The position numbers were made by a program, and so were the translations under genes. The notes under the pieces are model-generated. The model was given only the letters and a program-made list of their open reading frames with translations. It was not told the origin of the DNA and did no database searches. This document shows, in pieces, positions 16,833-25,477 of a stretch of 51,350 nt of DNA; position 1 is the first letter of the stretch, and each line of letters opens with the position of its first letter. This DNA is from a virus: IMG/VR virus record IMGVR_UViG_3300024308_000033, positions 1-51,350 of that record; one strand, written 5' to 3'.

Positions 16833-17405
16833 ATGTCCAACGAAGCCCGCTTTGCCCACGCCTTCGATCCCGCCAACCGCGCCTATATGGGTCCTGTGCG
16901 CCTGCAGCCGTCGCCCGACGGCATCTGGCACCTGCCCGATGGCACGGTGGACGTGGCCCCCACACAGGCCGCCGGCCAGTGCCAGGCGCTGCGCCTGGCT
17001 GATGACGGGAGCCGCTGGGAGCTGGTGGCCGACTTCCGCAACCGCATGCTGTGGGACACGCGCACTGCGATGGCCGTCCCCAATCGGCTCGCGCTCGGCG
17101 AGCCCTTGCCGAGCGGCGTCACGCTGGCCGAGCCATTCCGTCTGGATGGCACCACGCCGCAGTGCAACGCTTGGGATACCGTTCGAGGCGAGTGGACGCT
17201 GCAGCCCGATTACAGCGGCCGGCCGATCTGGAACAAGGCCGACGGCAGCTTCGCCGCTCCCCTGCAGCGTGGCCAGCCGCTGCCTGCCACCGTGACTGAT
17301 CACGCCCCGCCCATGGAGCGCAGCGGGCCAATCACCTATGACGACGGCGCAGGTGCTTGGGTGGAGACTGCAGGCGGTGATCCCACCGCAGCACAGCCAA
17401 GCTGA
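16833..17405 (+). CDS. Tail fibre assembly-like protein (gpG position)
   Basis: A 190-residue protein directly after the tail fibre. The N terminus FDPANRAYMGPVRLQPSPDG and the repeated short phrases (RWELVADFRNRMLWDTRTAM) resemble fibre assembly chaperones or small accessory tail proteins. I do not see a decisive motif. Its place matches P2 gpG, a fibre chaperone. A GC-rich gap of 107 bases follows, in which I see no gene or clear promoter. Confidence 0.6.
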   Translation: MSNEARFAHAFDPANRAYMGPVRLQPSPDGIWHLPDGTVDVAPTQAAGQCQALRLADDGSRWELVADFRNRMLWDTRTAMAVPNRLALGEPLPSGVTLAEPFRLDGTTPQCNAWDTVRGEWTLQPDYSGRPIWNKADGSFAAPLQRGQPLPATVTDHAPPMERSGPITYDDGAGAWVETAGGDPTAAQPS

Positions 17406-17512
17406 TACCGCCCCGCCACACGGCGGCGCGATCTGTTCGCCCGCCGTTGTAGCGGCCCCATCTACCGCCCGCGCTCCGTGCGCGCGCGAGGGGCCGCCGG
17501 GAACATGGGGGC

Positions 17513-18079
17513 ATGGATAGCGCCCTGCCCCAACAGATCAACAACCTGCTGCGCGACGGTGTGGTGACCGAGGTCGATCACGCCCGGCACCTGTGCCGCG
17601 TGCAGACGGGCGAAGCGCACACCGACTTCCTGCCGTGGTTCAGCGCCGCCGCCGGCGAGCTGCGGACCTGGGCACCGCCGAGCAGCGGCGAACAGGTGGC
17701 GCTGCTGTGCTGCGACGGCGACCTGGCCAACGCCATCGTGCTGCGCGGCCTGTACTGCGAGCAGTACCCGGCGCCGTCGACCAGCCCCAACCTGACCCTG
17801 ATCCAGTTCAAGGATGGCGCCGTGGTCAGCTACGACCATGAAGCGCATGCCCTGTCGGCTGTTCTGCCCGCTGGCGGAACCGTCGCCATCACCGCTGACG
17901 GCGGAACCACGATCACCGGCCCGGTGACGATCAAGGGCGCCACCAGCATCGAAGGCAAGGTGACGATCACCGGCAAGGTGGAGGTGTCCGACGACGTGGT
18001 CGCCGCCGGCATCAGCCTGACCAAGCACAAGCATCCCGGCGTGCAGCCGGGCGGTGGCACCACCGGGGCGCCGGCATGA
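17513..18079 (+). CDS. V: Baseplate spike protein V (P2 gpV family)
   Basis: A 188-residue membrane-piercing spike. The N-terminal OB-fold region has VVTEVDHARHLCRVQTGEAH and LRTWAPPSSGEQVALLCCDG. The C-terminal half is a beta-helix-like repeat (TITGPVTIKGATSIEGKVTI) ending in HKHPGVQPGGGTTG; its His-x-His pair would bind the iron seen at the P2 spike tip. It overlaps W by ATGA. Confidence 0.92.
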   Translation: MDSALPQQINNLLRDGVVTEVDHARHLCRVQTGEAHTDFLPWFSAAAGELRTWAPPSSGEQVALLCCDGDLANAIVLRGLYCEQYPAPSTSPNLTLIQFKDGAVVSYDHEAHALSAVLPAGGTVAITADGGTTITGPVTIKGATSIEGKVTITGKVEVSDDVVAAGISLTKHKHPGVQPGGGTTGAPA

Positions 18080-18435
18080 TCGGCATGGACGCCCGCAGCG
18101 GCTCCTTCAGCGATGACCTGGCACACCTGCGCCAGTCCATCGCCGACATTCTGACCACCCCCATTGGCTCGCGTGTGCAGCGTCGCGAGTACGGATCGCT
18201 CCTGCCGGAGCTGATCGACCAACCGTTCAACGACGAAGCCCGCCTGCGACTGTTCGGCGCCACCGCCACCGCGCTGATGCGTTGGGAGCCGCGCATCAGT
18301 CTGACCCGTATCGACCTGGTCCACGGCGACGTGGCCGGCTCGTTCGTCCTCGACCTGCAGGCCCAGCTGGCCACGCCGAGCGGCGCATCGCGCAACACCC
18401 GCCTTTCCGTACCACTCCGCTTTCCCACCCCTTAA
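18076..18435 (+). CDS. W: Baseplate assembly protein W (P2 gpW, T4 gp25-like)
   Basis: A 119-residue protein of the gp25-like lysozyme-fold family. SIADILTTPIGSRVQRREYG and LLPELIDQPFNDEARLRLFG are diagnostic (the REYGS motif). It initiates sheath polymerisation at the baseplate. It is coupled to V by overlap and is followed by the sheath gene 15 bases later. Confidence 0.93.
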   Translation: MIGMDARSGSFSDDLAHLRQSIADILTTPIGSRVQRREYGSLLPELIDQPFNDEARLRLFGATATALMRWEPRISLTRIDLVHGDVAGSFVLDLQAQLATPSGASRNTRLSVPLRFPTP

Positions 18436-18450
18436 CCGCAGGAGAAGCCC

Positions 18451-19623
18451 ATGGCCACCAACGGCTACCACCACGGCGTGCGCGTCATTGAAATCAACGG
18501 CGGCACGCGCCCGATCCGCACCGTCTCCACCGCCGTGATCGGCGTTGTCTGCACCGGCGAGGATGCTGACAAGGACGCATTTCCGCTGGACCGCCCGGTC
18601 CTGATTACCGACGTGCTGAGCGCTGTCGGCAAGGCAGGCAAGACCGGCACCCTGCGCGGCACGCTGCAGGGCATCGCTGACCAGGGCAACCCGATTGTGG
18701 TTGTCGTGCGCGTGGCCGGCGCCGGCAATGACACCGACACCACGGCCAAGGTCATCGGTGCCGCCGAAGGTGGCCGCTTCACCGGCCTGCATGCGCTGCT
18801 GGTGGCACAGGCCCAGCTGGGCGTGCGTCCGCGCATCCTGGGCGCGCCGGGGCTGGATACCCAGCCGGTCACCGCTGCGCTGGCCATCGTCGCCAAGAAG
18901 CTGCGCGCCATGGTCTACGCCAGCTGCGCTGCGAGCGCCAACGTGTCGGAAGCGATCTCCTACCGCGAGCAGTTCGCCGACCGTGAAGTGATGCTGATCT
19001 ATCCCGACTTCATGGCCTTCAACACCGCCACCGCATCTACCGGCATGGCCTACGCCGTCGCCCGTGCGCTGGGCGTGCGCGCCATGATCGACCAGCAGCA
19101 GGGCTGGCACAAATCCATTTCCAATGTGCCGGTGGCGGGCGTGACCGGCATCAGCCGTGACGTGCATTGGGATCTGCAGGACCCCAACACGGATGCCGGC
19201 CTGCTCAACGCGGCCGGTGTCACCACGCTCATCAACTCCAACGGCTACAAGTTCTGGGGTTCGCGCACCTGCAGCGATGACCCGTTGTTCCATTTCGAGA
19301 CGGCCACCCGCACCGCACAGATCCTGTCCGACACCATCGCCGAGTCCCGTCAGGTCTATATCGACAAACCGCTACACCCGTCGCTGATCCGCGATCTGCT
19401 GGAGAGCATCAACGCCAAGTTCCGCGATCTGGTCTATGCCGGCTACCTGATCGGCGCCAACGCCTGGTACGACGAAGCCGCGAACGCGTCGCAGTCGCTG
19501 GCCGATGGCCAGCTGGTGATCGACTACGACTACAACCCGGTACCGCCGCTGGAAAACCTTCAGCTGAACCAGCGCATCACCGACCGCTACTTCGCCGATT
19601 TCCCGGCCCGCATCAGCGGCTAA
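18451..19623 (+). CDS. FI: Contractile tail sheath protein (P2 gpFI)
   Basis: A 390-residue sheath subunit. It starts MATNGYHHGVRVIEINGGTR after AGGAGA. Family segments include TASTGMAYAVARALGVRAMI and NSNGYKFWGSRTCSDDPLFH, with a C terminus ending NQRITDRYFADFPARISG. It forms the outer contractile cylinder and is followed at once by the tube gene. Confidence 0.95.
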   Translation: MATNGYHHGVRVIEINGGTRPIRTVSTAVIGVVCTGEDADKDAFPLDRPVLITDVLSAVGKAGKTGTLRGTLQGIADQGNPIVVVVRVAGAGNDTDTTAKVIGAAEGGRFTGLHALLVAQAQLGVRPRILGAPGLDTQPVTAALAIVAKKLRAMVYASCAASANVSEAISYREQFADREVMLIYPDFMAFNTATASTGMAYAVARALGVRAMIDQQQGWHKSISNVPVAGVTGISRDVHWDLQDPNTDAGLLNAAGVTTLINSNGYKFWGSRTCSDDPLFHFETATRTAQILSDTIAESRQVYIDKPLHPSLIRDLLESINAKFRDLVYAGYLIGANAWYDEAANASQSLADGQLVIDYDYNPVPPLENLQLNQRITDRYFADFPARISG

Positions 19624-19645
19624 GGCCGCATAAGGAACCAATGCC

Positions 19646-20155
19646 ATGGCTCTGCCCAGCAAGCTGAAAAACCTCAACCTGTTCAACGATGGCCTGAGCT
19701 ACATCGGCCAGGTCACCGAGTTCAAGCTGCCCACCCTGACCCGCAAGATGGAGGAATACCGTGCCGGCGGCATGGTCGGCCCCATCGACATCGACCTGGG
19801 TCAGGAGAAGATCGAGGCCGAGTGGAAGTGTGGCGGGCTGATGCTCGACGTGCTGCGCCAGTACGGTGCCGTCTCGCACAACGCCGTGCAGCTGCGCTTT
19901 GCCGGCGGCTACCAGCGCGAAGACACCGGCGAGGTGGATGCGGTGGAAATCGTCATCCGCGGCCGCCATTCGGAGATCGACTCGGGCACCGGCAAGGTGG
20001 GCGACGACACCGAGTTCAGCGTCAAGACCTCGGCCAGCTACTACAAGCTGACCGTCAACGGCCGCACCGAAATCGAGATCGACATGGTCGGCATGATCTT
20101 TGTCGTCAACGGTGTTGACCTGCAGTCCGCTCTGCGCCGCGCCATCGGCGCCTGA
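19646..20155 (+). CDS. FII: Tail tube protein (P2 gpFII)
   Basis: A 169-residue tube subunit beginning MALPSKLKNLNLFNDGLSYI. The pattern EFKLPTLTRKMEEYRAGGMV is characteristic of gpFII. It polymerises inside the sheath as the DNA conduit. Ribosome-binding sequence AAGGAA lies 12 bases before the ATG. Confidence 0.95.
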   Translation: MALPSKLKNLNLFNDGLSYIGQVTEFKLPTLTRKMEEYRAGGMVGPIDIDLGQEKIEAEWKCGGLMLDVLRQYGAVSHNAVQLRFAGGYQREDTGEVDAVEIVIRGRHSEIDSGTGKVGDDTEFSVKTSASYYKLTVNGRTEIEIDMVGMIFVVNGVDLQSALRRAIGA

Positions 20156-20214
20156 TCCCCTTCCCCATTGCCCGGCCGCTTCGACGGCTGGGCCAACCCT
20201 GTGAGAGACGCACC

Positions 20215-20544
20215 ATGAACACCGAATCCAACACCAGCACCACCGCCGACGAAACCACCGGCACCAACGTGATCGTGCTCGAAACCCCCATCCAGCGCGG
20301 CGAGCAGGTGATCCGCTCCGTCCGCCTGCGCAAGCCCACCGCTGGTGACCTGCGCGGCATCAAGCTGTTCGACCTGGCGCAGATGGACGTGACTGCGCTG
20401 ACCACTGTCCTGCCGCGCATCAGCCAGCCGATCCTGACCACTGCCGACGCCGGCAAGCTGGAACCGGCCGACCTGATCGAGATCGCCCGCGTCATCGGTG
20501 ATTTTTTCGTGCCGAAAGCGGAGAAGGAATCCCTGCCTGCGTAG
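20215..20544 (+). CDS. E: Tail assembly chaperone E (P2 gpE)
   Basis: A 109-residue chaperone for the tape measure. Features are VLETPIQRGEQVIRSVRLRK and PTAGDLRGIKLFDLAQMDVT. Twelve codons before its stop it contains a T TTT TTC slippery heptamer in the correct frame. A -1 slip there joins it to E' without meeting a stop and gives a product of about 151 residues, close to the 142 residues I recall for P2 E+E'. Confidence 0.92.
   Translation: MNTESNTSTTADETTGTNVIVLETPIQRGEQVIRSVRLRKPTAGDLRGIKLFDLAQMDVTALTTVLPRISQPILTTADAGKLEPADLIEIARVIGDFFVPKAEKESLPA
20502..20508 (+). promoter_or_regulatory. Programmed -1 frameshift site between E and E'
   Basis: The heptamer T TTT TTC is aligned with the E frame as GAT TTT TTC. 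After a -1 slip the reading continues from 20508 through 53 sense codons to TGA 20667-20669 and passes the ATG of E' in frame. P2 uses a T6G run at the same place. No stem-loop was modelled downstream. Confidence 0.85.
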
Positions 20545-20552
20545 AGGATCTG

Positions 20553-20669
20553 ATGGCCGATATCGCGGTGATTTTCTCCTTCACCCTCACCGAGCTGTCG
20601 GCCCTCTCCCTGTCTGAACTGATCCAGTGGCGCCAGCGCGCCTATGAACGAAGTGGAGCCCAGCAGTGA
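20553..20669 (+). CDS. E': E' extension / GpE-family tail protein
   Basis: A 38-residue segment beginning MADIAVIFSFTLTELSALSL and containing the family pattern LSELIQWRQRAYERSG. It has its own ATG but lies in the -1 frame relative to E, with open frame right back to the slippery site. The main product is therefore expected to be an E-E' fusion, as in P2; independent starts are possible but there is no strong ribosome-binding site. Confidence 0.85.
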   Translation: MADIAVIFSFTLTELSALSLSELIQWRQRAYERSGAQQ

Positions 20670-20681
20670 TACAGTCCGCCC

Positions 20682-20819
20682 ATGGACACCCTTATCGCCA
20701 TCGTCTTTGCGCTGTTCCTGCTGGCCACGGTCGGCGGGCTGCTGGTGTGGGCGTTCAGCGCTGGGTGCCGCTTCCTGGCCGCGCTGGTAGCCGATCCCAC
20801 GGATACCACGACGCCGTAA
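20682..20819 (+). CDS. Small membrane protein between E' and T
   Basis: A 45-residue frame from ATG 20682 with one strong transmembrane stretch (IAIVFALFLLATVGGLLVWA, about residues 5-24) and a polar end DPTDTTTP. It fits exactly between the E' stop and the T start, with codon use like its neighbours. I know no matching function. P2 has no equivalent gene here. Confidence 0.5.
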   Translation: MDTLIAIVFALFLLATVGGLLVWAFSAGCRFLAALVADPTDTTTP

Positions 20820-20841
20820 CACGCGCATCGGTTGTCGTCGC

Positions 20842-23800
20842 ATGAGCGGCGGCAACCTTCGCCTGCAGGTGGTGCTGGAAGCGCTCGACCGTGCCAGCGC
20901 CCCGTTCAAGAAGGTCATGGCCGGCAGCAAGGGCCTGTCCACCGCCCTGCAGGAACAACAGACCAACCTGCGCCGCCTCAATGCCGCCCAGCGGGACGTT
21001 GCGGCCTACCGCCAGCAGCAGCAGGCGGTGCGCGCCACCGAACAGAGCCACCTGGCCGCGCAGCTGCGCGTCGCCGCTCTGGCCCGTCAGATCCAAGAGG
21101 CTGGCACCCCCACCCGCAAGCTGAGCCGCGAGTTCGCGCAGGCCAAGGCTGCAGCTGCACAGCTCAAGGGCCAGCACCAGCAGCAGTCGGTGGAGCTGCA
21201 GCGCCTGCGTGGCAGTCTGGACCGCGCCGGTATCAGCACGCGGCAGCTGGGGACGCATGAGCGCAAGCTGCGTGGCGAAATCGCCGCAGTCTCGACGCAG
21301 ATGGAGGCGCAGCGCACTCGCTTGGCTGCGCTCGATGCGGCGCAGGCCCGTAGCCGCAAGATCCACAGCGCCGGCATGAACGCCGCCGCACACGGCACCG
21401 GCGTGGCGTTGGCTGCGTTCGGCGCCCTGCGTGCGCAGACGCTGCCCATCGCGCAGGCCATGAGCTTCGAGTCGGCCATGGCCGACGTGAAAAAGGTGGT
21501 CGACTTCGACACACCGGACGGCTTCGAGAAGATGGGCCGCGACATTGAGGAACTGTCGCGCCGCCTGCCCATGGTGCCCACCGACATCGCCAAGATCGTC
21601 GCCGCCGCCGGCCAGGCTGGCATCGCCAGCAACGAGCTGACCCGGTTCGCCGAGGACGCAGCCAAGATGGGCGTGGCCTTCGACACGACGGCCGAAGACG
21701 CCGGCCAGACGATGGCCACATGGCGTACCGCATTCCGTATGGGGCAGGACGACGTTGTCGTGCTGGCCGACAAAATCAACTACCTGGGCAACACCGGCCC
21801 GGCCAGCGTCCAGAAGATCAGCGAGGTGGTGAACCGCATCGGTGCGCTGGGCGAGGTCGCCGGCCTCGGCAGCGGCCCGCTGGCGGCTCTTGGCGCCACC
21901 GTCGCCGGCATGGGCATTGAGTCCGAAGTGTCGGCCACCGGCATTAAGAACATGCTGCTCACGCTGTCCTCGGGCGAGGCGGCAACGTCTCGGCAGGTGG
22001 CCGCGTTCGACAAGCTGGGGTTGAAGGCCGGCGATATGGCCAAGGCGATGCAGGACGACGCCGGCGGCGCCATCCTGCAGGTGCTGGAAAAGCTCAAGCA
22101 ACTGCCCAAGGCCGAGCAAGCTGCGACGATGACGCAGCTGTTTGGCCGCGAGTCGATCGGTGCGATCGCGCCGCTGCTGACCAACCTTGAATTGCTCAAG
22201 GGCAATCTGGGCAAGGTCGCTGACGAACAGAAGTACGGCGGTTCGATGAACGCCGAATATGCCGCGCGTGTGGGCACGGCAGAAAACGGTTTGATCCTGC
22301 TCAAGAACAGCGCCACCGTGCTTTCGCAGCGCCTGGGCAAGACCCTGCTGCCGACGGTCAAGGAACTGGCCGCGCGCGTGGCCAAGGTCGCCGACCGGGT
22401 GGCCGAGTGGGTGACCAAGAACCCGGCGCTGGTGGCCACCATCGCCAAGCTGGCCATCGGCGGTACCGCCCTGGCCGCTGCGCTGGGCGGCCTGCTGGTC
22501 GCTGGCGGTGTGGGCGCCATGGCGCTGACACAGATCCACAAGGCCACGATGCTGCTCAGCGGCGGCGGTGGCATCGGCCGGCTGGTTGGCCAGGTGTTGT
22601 CGTTGGGTGGCAGGGCCTTCCCCATGCTGCTCAACGTCGGCCGCATGCTGCTGCCGATGCTCGGCGGCATCAGCCTGCCGGTGCTGGCCATCGGCGCCGC
22701 TGTGGCCGTTGTAGCCGCGCTGGTCTGGAAATACTGGGAGCCGATCAAGGCGTTCATGATCGGCGTGTGGCAGGGCGTGCTCGATGTGGTCAACCCGATC
22801 ATGGCCGAGCTGATGACCGCGCTGGAACCGCTGGGGCCGGTGTGGGCGCAGGTGTCCGATGCCATGGGCAAAGCCTGGGCATGGGTGCAGAAGCTGTTCA
22901 CCCCCTTCAAGGCCACCAGCGAGCAGCTGCAGGGCGCCACCACTGCCGGCCGTGGCTTTGGCCAGGTGCTGGGCCAGGTGCTGACCGTCAACCTGCGCAT
23001 GGCCGTCGTCGCTGTCGGCTGGCTGGTGAAGGCGTTCACCTTCATGCTGCCGATCATCCAGAACGCCGTCGGCGGCGCGTGGACGTACCTGCAGGGCGCA
23101 TGGCAGCTGATCGTCGGCCTGTTCACCCTCAACGGGGACAAGATCCGGTCGGGCCTGACGGCCATGTGGGACGGCGCCAATCAGATCCTGCTCGGCTGGC
23201 CAGCGAGGATGATGCAGGCCGGCATCGACATGGTGCAGGGCTTGGTCAACGGCATCACGTCCAGCGGCAGCGCAGCGATGGATGCGGTGGCCAACATCGC
23301 CTCGGGCGTGATGGATCGCTTCAAGGGTCTGCTGGGCATCCACAGCCCGTCGCGCGTGTTCGCGCAGTTCGGTGACTTCACCATGCAGGGCCTGGCCGGC
23401 GGCATCGACCGGAGCCAGGGCGAGCCGTTGCAGCAGGTGACCAACGTTGGCGACCGCATCACGCAGGCTGGTGCCGGCATGAGCGAGCGCATGCAGCAGG
23501 CGGGCGTGGGCGGCACTGCCGAATCAGCCAGCCGCCTTGATGAACTGCGGCAGCGACGCATCGCCCGCAACGGCTCGGACGCCGATACCGAACGTGCCAC
23601 CGCCAGCCGTGACCGCCTGCGTGCAGCAGCGGTTGGCGGCGAGCGCGTGACACGGATCAGCGCCGGCATGACCCAGCGCATGCAGGAGCCTGCGGCCAAC
23701 AGCGCAGCCGGGCCGACCCGACTGGACCAGCTGCGCGAGCAGCGCATTGCGCGCCTGGGCAACACCGCTGACACCGCACGCGCTACCGCCAGCGGCGACA

Positions 23801-24051
23801 AGCTGCGCCAAGCATCGGCCGGATTCGCGCTGGGCGCCGCTGCGTTGCCCGTCATGGCCGCAGCCGCTCCGGTGATGGCCCCGGCGGCTCCGCAGGCCGC
23901 AGCGGGCAGCACAGGCGCTTCCAGCTACACCATCAACATCCAACCGCCGTCCGGCGCCGACTCCCGCGAGATTGCGGATCTGGTGCGGCAGGCCATTGAA
24001 CAGATCGAGCGCGACAAGGCCACCCGACGCGGTGCCCGGCTCAGCGACTGA
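20842..24051 (+). CDS. T: Tail tape measure protein (P2 gpT-like)
   Basis: A 1069-residue protein that sets tail length. The N-terminal 180 residues are a long helical coil rich in Gln and Arg. A tape-measure core domain follows (MSFESAMADVKKVVDFDTPD, PMVPTDIAKIVAAAGQAGIA). Hydrophobic segments lie near residues 535-560 and 620-635 (VAIGAAVAVVAALVW-like). The C-terminal region holds two tandem copies of a unit of about 57 residues, each reading like AGMxxRMQ ... SRLDELRxxRIAR, at about residues 872-926 and 935-989. It ends with a basic tail. Downstream are U and D as in P2. Confidence 0.92.
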   Translation: MSGGNLRLQVVLEALDRASAPFKKVMAGSKGLSTALQEQQTNLRRLNAAQRDVAAYRQQQQAVRATEQSHLAAQLRVAALARQIQEAGTPTRKLSREFAQAKAAAAQLKGQHQQQSVELQRLRGSLDRAGISTRQLGTHERKLRGEIAAVSTQMEAQRTRLAALDAAQARSRKIHSAGMNAAAHGTGVALAAFGALRAQTLPIAQAMSFESAMADVKKVVDFDTPDGFEKMGRDIEELSRRLPMVPTDIAKIVAAAGQAGIASNELTRFAEDAAKMGVAFDTTAEDAGQTMATWRTAFRMGQDDVVVLADKINYLGNTGPASVQKISEVVNRIGALGEVAGLGSGPLAALGATVAGMGIESEVSATGIKNMLLTLSSGEAATSRQVAAFDKLGLKAGDMAKAMQDDAGGAILQVLEKLKQLPKAEQAATMTQLFGRESIGAIAPLLTNLELLKGNLGKVADEQKYGGSMNAEYAARVGTAENGLILLKNSATVLSQRLGKTLLPTVKELAARVAKVADRVAEWVTKNPALVATIAKLAIGGTALAAALGGLLVAGGVGAMALTQIHKATMLLSGGGGIGRLVGQVLSLGGRAFPMLLNVGRMLLPMLGGISLPVLAIGAAVAVVAALVWKYWEPIKAFMIGVWQGVLDVVNPIMAELMTALEPLGPVWAQVSDAMGKAWAWVQKLFTPFKATSEQLQGATTAGRGFGQVLGQVLTVNLRMAVVAVGWLVKAFTFMLPIIQNAVGGAWTYLQGAWQLIVGLFTLNGDKIRSGLTAMWDGANQILLGWPARMMQAGIDMVQGLVNGITSSGSAAMDAVANIASGVMDRFKGLLGIHSPSRVFAQFGDFTMQGLAGGIDRSQGEPLQQVTNVGDRITQAGAGMSERMQQAGVGGTAESASRLDELRQRRIARNGSDADTERATASRDRLRAAAVGGERVTRISAGMTQRMQEPAANSAAGPTRLDQLREQRIARLGNTADTARATASGDKLRQASAGFALGAAALPVMAAAAPVMAPAAPQAAAGSTGASSYTINIQPPSGADSREIADLVRQAIEQIERDKATRRGARLSD

Positions 24052-24062
24052 GGACCACCACC

Positions 24063-24461
24063 ATGATGATGACCTGGGGCACGTTCGTGTTCTCTCTCTC
24101 CACCGCCGCCTACGGCGAGCTGCAGCGCCAGATGACCTGGCGGCACGCCAGCAGCGACCGCGTGGGCGCCCGCGCAGTCCGGCAGTACGTCGGGCCGGGC
24201 GATGACACCATCAGCCTGCAGGGAACCATCGCCGGCGAGCTGGCCACCGACCTGCAGGTGCTGGACAAGCTGCGCGAGCTGGCCGACCAAGGCAAACCGC
24301 AGGCGCTGGTGGAGGGAACGGGCCGTGTCTACGGTGCCTACCTGCTGACCAGCCTCAGCGAAACGCGACGCGAGCTGTTTAGCGACGGCACGCCGCGCCT
24401 GATCGACTTCCAGATGCAGTTGGAACGCGACGACGACGGCGCAAGCGAGACCATCGCATGA
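24063..24461 (+). CDS. U: Tail protein U (P2 gpU family)
   Basis: A 132-residue tail-terminator-type protein beginning MMMTWGTFVFSLSTAAYGEL. Three consecutive ATG codons make the exact start uncertain. The family pattern QRQMTWRHASSDRVGARAVR and PGDDTISLQGTI is clear. It overlaps D by ATGA. Confidence 0.92.
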   Translation: MMMTWGTFVFSLSTAAYGELQRQMTWRHASSDRVGARAVRQYVGPGDDTISLQGTIAGELATDLQVLDKLRELADQGKPQALVEGTGRVYGAYLLTSLSETRRELFSDGTPRLIDFQMQLERDDDGASETIA

Positions 24462-25477
24462 GGGCCAGCCCGTACCCGATCCCCGCGTGGCGGGTCGTCC
24501 TCGACGGCGTGGATCTGACCGAACGGCTGGCCCCGCGCCTGCTGGATCTGTCCCTGACCGAAAGCCGTGGCGACGAAGCCGACCAGGTCGATCTGCGCGT
24601 GCACGACCATGACGGCAGGCTGGCCCTGCCTCGCCGGGGCGTCACCCTGCAGGTGGCCATCGGCTACGAAGGCAGTGGCCTGTTCGACAAGGGCACCTTC
24701 AAGGTCGATGACGTAGAACACAGCGGCTCGCCCGACATCATCACGATTCGGGCGCGTTCGGCCGATCTGACCGGCGCGACTCGCCGGCGCCGCGAACGCA
24801 GTTGGCACGACACCACCCTGGGCGACATTCTCAGCGCCATTGCGGGCGAGCATTCGCTGCGCACGTCCGTGGCCGCGGATCTGGCGGGCGTTGCCATTGC
24901 CCACCTCGATCAAGCCAACGAGAGCGACATCAACCTGCTCACGCGCTTGGGCAAGCGCTTCGACGCGGTGGCCACGGTGAAGGCTGGAACGCTGATCTTT
25001 GCGCCCATCGGTGCAGGCACCACCGCCAGCGGCCAGCCGCTGCCTGGCGTGCGGATCACGCGCGCGTCGGGTGACCAGCACCGCTACAGCGTTGCTGACC
25101 GCGAGAAGTTCACTGGCGTTCGCGCGTACTGGGGCGACCGCAAGGCAGCGCGTCGCACGGGCGTGCTGGTGGGCACGTCCGAGAACGAAAAGAAGCTGCA
25201 GGCCACGTATGCCACCGCAGACGAAGCCCGGCAGCACGCCGAGGCCGAGTTCAAGCGTCTGGACCGAGGCACCGCGCAGCTGAGCTACCGGCTCGCTGTT
25301 GGACGCGCCGATATCTACCCGGAGCAGACGGTCAACGTCAGCGGCTTCAAACCGGAGATTGATGGCACCGACTGGCTGGTGGCCAAGGCCACGCATACCA
25401 TCGACGCCAGCGGCGGCTTCGTTACCGCCTTAGAACTTGAACGCGGCGGCGAAGCCAGCGCAGAACCATCGGCTTGA
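24458..25477 (+). CDS. D: Late control / tail protein D (P2 gpD family)
   Basis: A 339-residue baseplate hub protein, long called late control gene D and structurally like T4 gp27. It begins MRASPYPIPAWRVVLDGVDL. Other typical segments are DQVDLRVHDHDGRLALPRRG and the C-terminal DIYPEQTVNVSGFKPEIDGT. It is the last gene of the FI-to-D transcript and is followed after 128 bases by a strong terminator. Confidence 0.93.
   Translation: MRASPYPIPAWRVVLDGVDLTERLAPRLLDLSLTESRGDEADQVDLRVHDHDGRLALPRRGVTLQVAIGYEGSGLFDKGTFKVDDVEHSGSPDIITIRARSADLTGATRRRRERSWHDTTLGDILSAIAGEHSLRTSVAADLAGVAIAHLDQANESDINLLTRLGKRFDAVATVKAGTLIFAPIGAGTTASGQPLPGVRITRASGDQHRYSVADREKFTGVRAYWGDRKAARRTGVLVGTSENEKKLQATYATADEARQHAEAEFKRLDRGTAQLSYRLAVGRADIYPEQTVNVSGFKPEIDGTDWLVAKATHTIDASGGFVTALELERGGEASAEPSA

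Noticed and set aside
20755-23343. Long minus-strand open frame of 862 codons opposite the tape measure gene
   Set aside because: It is a high-GC shadow frame rich in His, Gln and Arg with no family signal; the plus strand is a clear tape measure.
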